A DNA stretch of 18,058 bases, taken from NCBI GenBank assembly GCA_018374635.1, contig JAHAEW010000068.1, positions 1-18,058 on the forward strand, written 5' to 3'. Position numbers and translations under genes: made by a program. Positions 14,620 to 18,058 of the stretch are shown piece by piece. Under the pieces are notes generated by a model. That model did no database searches. It was not told the DNA's origin and saw only the letters and a program-made list of their open reading frames with translations. This DNA comes from Clostridiales bacterium. GTDB lineage: Bacteria > Bacillota > Clostridia > Oscillospirales > Oscillospiraceae. Positions within the stretch are counted from its first letter, which is position 1, and each line of letters begins with the position of its first letter.

Positions 14620-15387
14620 ATGGAGCCCATCCTTACGGTGTCCCATTTGCAGAAGTACTATGGAGGCCGGGGCAATGTGACCCGGGCCATCGACGATATC
14701 AGCCTGGAGGTGCTGCCCGGAGAGTTTGTAGGTATCATGGGCGCCTCCGGTTCGGGCAAGACCACCCTGCTCAACTGTGTGGCCACCATCGACTCGGCCA
14801 CAGCGGGACAGATCGTCATTGACGGCAGGGAGATCACACGGCTGAACAGCAAGCAGCTCTCCCGATTCCGGCGGGAGCGTCTGGGATTTATCTTTCAGGA
14901 CTGCAATCTGCTGGATACTCTGACGGCGTTTGAAAATATCGCCTTGGCGCTGACCATCCGCAGAACTCCGGTGGGGGAGATCGAGGAGGGAGTGGCGGAG
15001 ACGGCCCGCCTGCTGGAGATCGAGGACTGCCTGAACAAATATCCCTATCAGATGTCGGGCGGGCAGTGCCAGCGCACGGCCGCCGCCCGGGCGATCATCA
15101 CGAATCCGGCCCTCATTCTGGCCGATGAACCCACCGGAGCGCTGGACTCCAAGTCGGCCCGCCTGCTGTTGGACCGGTTTGAGACCCTCAACCGGGAACG
15201 GGAGGCTACGATCCTGATGGTGACCCATGACGCTTTTACTGCCAGCTACTGCCACCGCATCCTCTTCATCAAGGACGGACGACAGTTTACCGAGCTGGTG
15301 CGGGGGAACAAGAGCCGCAAAGACTTCTTTGGAGAGATCATCGAGGTCGTGACCCTTCTGGGAGGTGACTCCGGCGATGTTCTTTAA
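14620..15387 (+). CDS. BceA-type peptide-resistance ABC transporter ATPase
   Basis: This 255-residue cytoplasmic ATPase belongs to the MacB/BceA/LolD group and powers a transporter that frees cell-wall precursors from bacitracin-like or lantibiotic peptides. Walker A GASGSGKTT is at 41-49, Q-loop Gln93 lies in FIFQDCNLLDTLT, signature MSGGQCQR is at 145-152, Walker B LILADE at 165-170, followed by the D-loop GALDS and switch His in VTHD. AAAGGAGGAG precedes ATG 14620. The gene overlaps the permease start by 11 bp. Unlike standard bceAB loci, no bceRS-type regulator or kinase gene is adjacent on either side within the window. Confidence 0.9.
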   Translation: MEPILTVSHLQKYYGGRGNVTRAIDDISLEVLPGEFVGIMGASGSGKTTLLNCVATIDSATAGQIVIDGREITRLNSKQLSRFRRERLGFIFQDCNLLDTLTAFENIALALTIRRTPVGEIEEGVAETARLLEIEDCLNKYPYQMSGGQCQRTAAARAIITNPALILADEPTGALDSKSARLLLDRFETLNREREATILMVTHDAFTASYCHRILFIKDGRQFTELVRGNKSRKDFFGEIIEVVTLLGGDSGDVL

Positions 15388-17410
15388 GCTGGCCCGAAAA
15401 AATGTTACCCGGAGCATGCGGGATTATTCCATCTATTTCATTACGCTGCTCTTTGGTGTGTGCGTCTTTTACGTCTTTAACTCCCTGGAAAATCAGTGGG
15501 TCATGGAGCTTCTGGCCGAGCAGAACAGCGACTATGTCCGGGCCATCCTCCAGCTGACCGATGTGGTTTCAGCGTTTGTATCGGTGGTGCTGGCCTGCCT
15601 TATCCTCTATGCAAACACGTTTTTGCTCCGGCGGAGAAAGAGGGAACTGGGCACCTATCTCCTCCTGGGGATGGGGCAGAAGACCATCGCGGTGCTTCTG
15701 TTTGCCGAGACCCTGCTCATCGGACTCCTGGCCTTGGGGCTGGGGCTTGGACTGGGCTTTTTTATGGCACAGCTGCTCTGCGCGTTTACGGCCAGCCTCT
15801 TTCAGATGACGGTGGACGAGTTTCACTTCGTCTTTTCATGGAGGGGGGTGGGAAAGACGGTTCTCTACTTCGGCGTGATCTTTCTGGTGGTGATGGTGTG
15901 CAACTGTGTGCTGGTGGCGCGGCAGAAGCTGATCCGCCTCCTGCAGGCGCAGCGGCAGAATGAGCAGATCCGCCTTCGCTCCGTGGCCGCCTCCGCGGTG
16001 ATGTTTGCGCTGGGCGCGGTGCTTCTAGCTGTGGCCTATGGACTGCTGCTGAAGCGGGGACTGCTGACCATCGACGGCATCTTCTGGCTGATGCTGGCCC
16101 TGGGCACAGCGGGGACCCTGCTCTTTTTCCGGTCGCTGTCCGGTTTTCTGCTCCGGATCTGTCAGAGCCGGAAACATCTTTACTACCAAAATCTCAATAT
16201 GTTTGTACTGCGGCAGTTTAACGCCAAGATCAACACCAACTACCTCTCCATGACCGTGGTATGCCTGCTGCTCCTGCTGGCCATTGGGATTACGGCCTGT
16301 TCCGTGGGGGTCAACAACACGGTCGAGGGAAATGTAGAGCGGACCGCGCCGCTGGACATGACGCTGTGTCTGGACGACGACTATTTTGTCTTTGAGCGGG
16401 AGGATCTGCCAGGAGCGCTGGAGGAGGCGGGATTTGCTCCAGAAAACTGGCTGGGAGACTTTGCCGTTGTGAGCCGGTATGCAGTAAAACTGGACGAGCC
16501 CATACCGCTGGCGGAGGGTGGCCGGGAACTGAACAGCGTCTATGTCATGTCTCTCTCAGACTTCAACGCCCTTACCGCGCTGCGGGGAGAGAAGCCCCTG
16601 GCTCTGGCGCCCAATACCTGTGGCATGGCCGAGGGGACCGAACCGGAATCCAACTGGAAGCCCGAGCGGGACGCCTGGCGGAGTGGAGCGCTCTTTCCGA
16701 TTGGCGGCCATATCTATACGCCAGACCCAAAGGCATGCCATACCGGGGCGCTCTATACCAGTGAGATCGACCTGTCCGATGTCATCATCCTACCTGACGA
16801 GGCGATGGAGACCATTCAAAAGGAGGCGGTATGGATTCGGCAGTACTACCTGGCGGGAAATTACGCGGAAGGGGTGGACCAGGAGCGGGCGGAGGAACTG
16901 CTCTGGAACGTCTGGAGCGAGACGCTGTTCGATCAGCTCAGGGAACGGGGGAGCGATCCGGATGGGGACTCTGCCTTTGGGTTATCCCTGAGCACGAAAC
17001 GGTTTATCTATCTGGATACGATGGGGACCAAGATCCTGGTTCTCTTCATCGGGCTTTATCTGGGCGCGATCTTTCTAATCACTTCCGCAGCGGTACTGGC
17101 GCTTCAGATGCTCTCCCAAGCAGCAGACAATGTGGGACGCTACCGCATTTTGCGAAAATTGGGGGTGGAAGAAAAGATGCGTGACCGCTCCATTGATATC
17201 CAGGTGTTCCTCTACTTCTTCCTGCCGTTGCTGCTTGCTGTGATCCATTCCATTGTGGGGATCAAGGCAGCCAACGATGTCATCGCGGATATCGGAAAAT
17301 TGGATGCGGTGGCCAGCAGTATAGTGACAGCCATCATCATTCTGGTAGTATATGGAGCCTATTTTCTGGCTACCTGCTGGGGAAGCCGCAGAATGGTGCG
17401 GGAACGGTGA
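15377..17410 (+). CDS. BceB-type ABC transporter permease (FtsX-like)
   Basis: This 677-residue membrane protein has the BceB layout: ten predicted helices with a large extracellular domain of about 230-240 residues between helices 7 and 8. Helix 1 is YSIYFITLLFGVCVFYVFN, helices 2-6 lie within about residues 55-260, helix 7 is MTVVCLLLLLAIGITACSV, and the last three include LVLFIGLYLGAIFLITSAA and IIILVVYGAYFLATCW. The soluble domain, beginning after NNTVEGNVERT, senses or binds the peptide-lipid complex in this family. ATG 15377 is chosen because GGAGGTGA lies at 15361-15368; the in-frame GTG at 15365 falls inside that site. The start overlaps the ATPase gene, so the two form one unit. The peptide recognised cannot be predicted. 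Confidence 0.87.
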   Translation: MFFKLARKNVTRSMRDYSIYFITLLFGVCVFYVFNSLENQWVMELLAEQNSDYVRAILQLTDVVSAFVSVVLACLILYANTFLLRRRKRELGTYLLLGMGQKTIAVLLFAETLLIGLLALGLGLGLGFFMAQLLCAFTASLFQMTVDEFHFVFSWRGVGKTVLYFGVIFLVVMVCNCVLVARQKLIRLLQAQRQNEQIRLRSVAASAVMFALGAVLLAVAYGLLLKRGLLTIDGIFWLMLALGTAGTLLFFRSLSGFLLRICQSRKHLYYQNLNMFVLRQFNAKINTNYLSMTVVCLLLLLAIGITACSVGVNNTVEGNVERTAPLDMTLCLDDDYFVFEREDLPGALEEAGFAPENWLGDFAVVSRYAVKLDEPIPLAEGGRELNSVYVMSLSDFNALTALRGEKPLALAPNTCGMAEGTEPESNWKPERDAWRSGALFPIGGHIYTPDPKACHTGALYTSEIDLSDVIILPDEAMETIQKEAVWIRQYYLAGNYAEGVDQERAEELLWNVWSETLFDQLRERGSDPDGDSAFGLSLSTKRFIYLDTMGTKILVLFIGLYLGAIFLITSAAVLALQMLSQAADNVGRYRILRKLGVEEKMRDRSIDIQVFLYFFLPLLLAVIHSIVGIKAANDVIADIGKLDAVASSIVTAIIILVVYGAYFLATCWGSRRMVRER

Positions 17411-17428
17411 GAAAACGGGAAATTTCTC

Positions 17429-17457
17429 TTGAAATCGGCCCACTTTTGTGCTATCAT
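17429..17457 (+). promoter_or_regulatory. secG promoter
   Basis: TTGAAA (17429-17434) and TATCAT (17452-17457) are 17 nt apart, with TGC just before the -10 as an extended element. It separates secG transcription from the upstream transporter. The leader of about 80 nt holds a small hairpin ATGGGC / GCCCAT (17475-17497). Confidence 0.8.
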
Positions 17458-17544
17458 AAAAAACACACGTTGAAATGGGCGTGAGAGTCAAGCCCATGAA
17501 TAATGAAGATAGCGCCCACACAGGGCCGAAAGGAAAGATGTAAC

Positions 17545-17775
17545 GTGGTGAAGATTATCCTGAGTGGCGTCCTCGTTCTGATTGCGCTGGTGCTCATCAT
17601 GGTGGTCATGCTCCAGTCCGGAAAGAGCGCCGGCCTGTCCGGCACCATCGCTGGTGTGGCAGATACTTTTATGTCTAAGAATAAGGCAAAGGGCTGGGAT
17701 GCGAAACTGGCCCGCTGGACCAAGTGGGTGGCCATTGCCTTTATGGTACTGCTGCTTGTCATCAGCCTGATCTAA
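17545..17775 (+). CDS. secG: Preprotein translocase subunit SecG
   Basis: This 76-residue subunit of the SecYEG channel assists SecA-driven protein export at the membrane. It has two hydrophobic helices (about 3-23 and 60-76) joined by the conserved loop VMLQSGKSAGLSGTIAG, with LQ-GKSAGLSG being the family hallmark. The GTG at 17545 is taken as the start because AGGAAAG (17531-17537) lies 7 nt before it and the product then begins like other SecG proteins. The in-frame ATG at 17503 has no ribosome binding site and would add a basic, uncharacteristic extension. It has its own promoter and terminator and is not followed by rnr-smpB as in many Bacillota. Confidence 0.93.
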   Translation: MVKIILSGVLVLIALVLIMVVMLQSGKSAGLSGTIAGVADTFMSKNKAKGWDAKLARWTKWVAIAFMVLLLVISLI

Positions 17776-17799
17776 AAGAGAATTCGATACTGTGATTTG

Positions 17800-17834
17800 A
17801 AACATCCCTCTCTATGGCCAGAGAGGGATGTTTT
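17800..17834 (+). terminator. secG terminator
   Basis: AAACATCCCTCTC (17800-17812) pairs with GAGAGGGATGTTT (17821-17833) around TATGGCCA and ends in TTTT. This is a 13-bp stem 25 bp after the secG stop. Confidence 0.9.
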
Positions 17835-17920
17835 GCGTCTGTTTTGCAGCAAAGCACAGGGGGAAACCCGGCAAGCAGAAAAAGATAAAAGAAAAAAGAC
17901 AAGAAAAATGAAAAAAGGAG

Positions 17921-17949
17921 TTGACAAAAGAGGGCTGGGGTGGTATTCT
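17921..17949 (+). promoter_or_regulatory. Strong promoter, probably of an rRNA or stable-RNA operon
   Basis: TTGACA (17921-17926) is followed after 17 nt by TATTCT (17944-17949). A long A-rich tract (17878-17918) precedes the -35 and resembles an UP element. No coding frame follows within the window. A perfect palindrome TCTCGCGAGA lies at 17959-17968, close to the expected start. Confidence 0.65.
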
Positions 17950-18047
17950 ATCTGAGCGTCTCGCGAGAGGGCACAGAAACGGGCTGAAAAGTGAAAAGAA
18001 ACCGAGCGGAAGCTGGACGGACTTGGAGCGGGGCCTGAAAAAAGTGC

Positions 18048-18058
18048 TTGACAAAGTG
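18048..18058 (+). promoter_or_regulatory. Second -35 element, cut by the window end
   Basis: TTGACA (18048-18053), preceded by AAAAAAGTGC, would be the -35 of a second promoter 127 bp after the first. Its -10 lies outside the window. Tandem promoters of this kind commonly precede rRNA operons. Confidence 0.45.

Noticed and set aside
17409..17430. Terminator after the BceB-type gene
   Set aside because: The GAGAAA/TTTCTC stem is only 6 bp, AT-rich, and overlaps the stop codon and the secG -35. It is too weak to call.
17503..17544. N-terminal extension of SecG from ATG 17503
   Set aside because: No ribosome binding site precedes it, the extension is basic and unlike SecG, and a good site lies just before the GTG at 17545.

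Overview
The window looks like the chromosome of a Gram-positive gut-type Bacillota, probably a Clostridia/Oscillospiraceae-like lineage. That placement is inferred from strong AGGAGG ribosome binding sites, short bidirectional terminators, sigma-A promoters, lipoprotein signals, and the gene set: a BMP-type nucleoside ABC transporter, a BceAB-type peptide transporter, an Sfp-type phosphopantetheinyl transferase, rnr, secG and asnS. I see no phage, transposon, CRISPR array, tRNA or rRNA gene.

Left part (1-8500), purine uptake plus an unexpected enzyme pair. After two hairpins come two adjacent genes (175-1149 and 1151-1846) that both resemble methenyl-tetrahydromethanopterin cyclohydrolase (Mch), an enzyme of methanogens and methylotrophs that is out of place here. 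The first keeps the Arg-x-x-Glu active-site pair. The second is a shortened, diverged paralogue in which that Glu aligns with Gln. A 236-bp AT-rich gap carrying a perfect cre/LacI-type palindrome leads into a nucleoside transporter operon: a BMP lipoprotein (interrupted by a one-base frameshift), two permeases and a double-domain ATPase. Facing it across a pair of terminators is an NCS2 xanthine/uracil-family permease with its own strong promoter. The neighbourhood suggests purine or nucleoside salvage or fermentation, and the Mch-like pair may act on a ring-bearing intermediate or pterin. That functional link is inference.

Middle part (8500-14500), housekeeping. A roughly 400-bp leader region with two promoters precedes asnS. 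On the minus strand is a tightly packed operon: Sfp-type PPTase, a possible 49-residue membrane peptide, ribonuclease R, and a GH3 (NagZ-like) lipoprotein.

Right part (14500-18058). Divergent from the PPTase is a BceA/BceB-type ABC transporter. Its promoter has a poor -35 and an 11-bp-spaced direct repeat, as expected for activation by an OmpR-family regulator, but no such regulator or kinase gene is in the window. Next comes secG with its own promoter and terminator, then a spacer ending in two strong TTGACA promoters. The spacer resembles the upstream region of an rRNA or other highly expressed stable-RNA operon lying just beyond the window.
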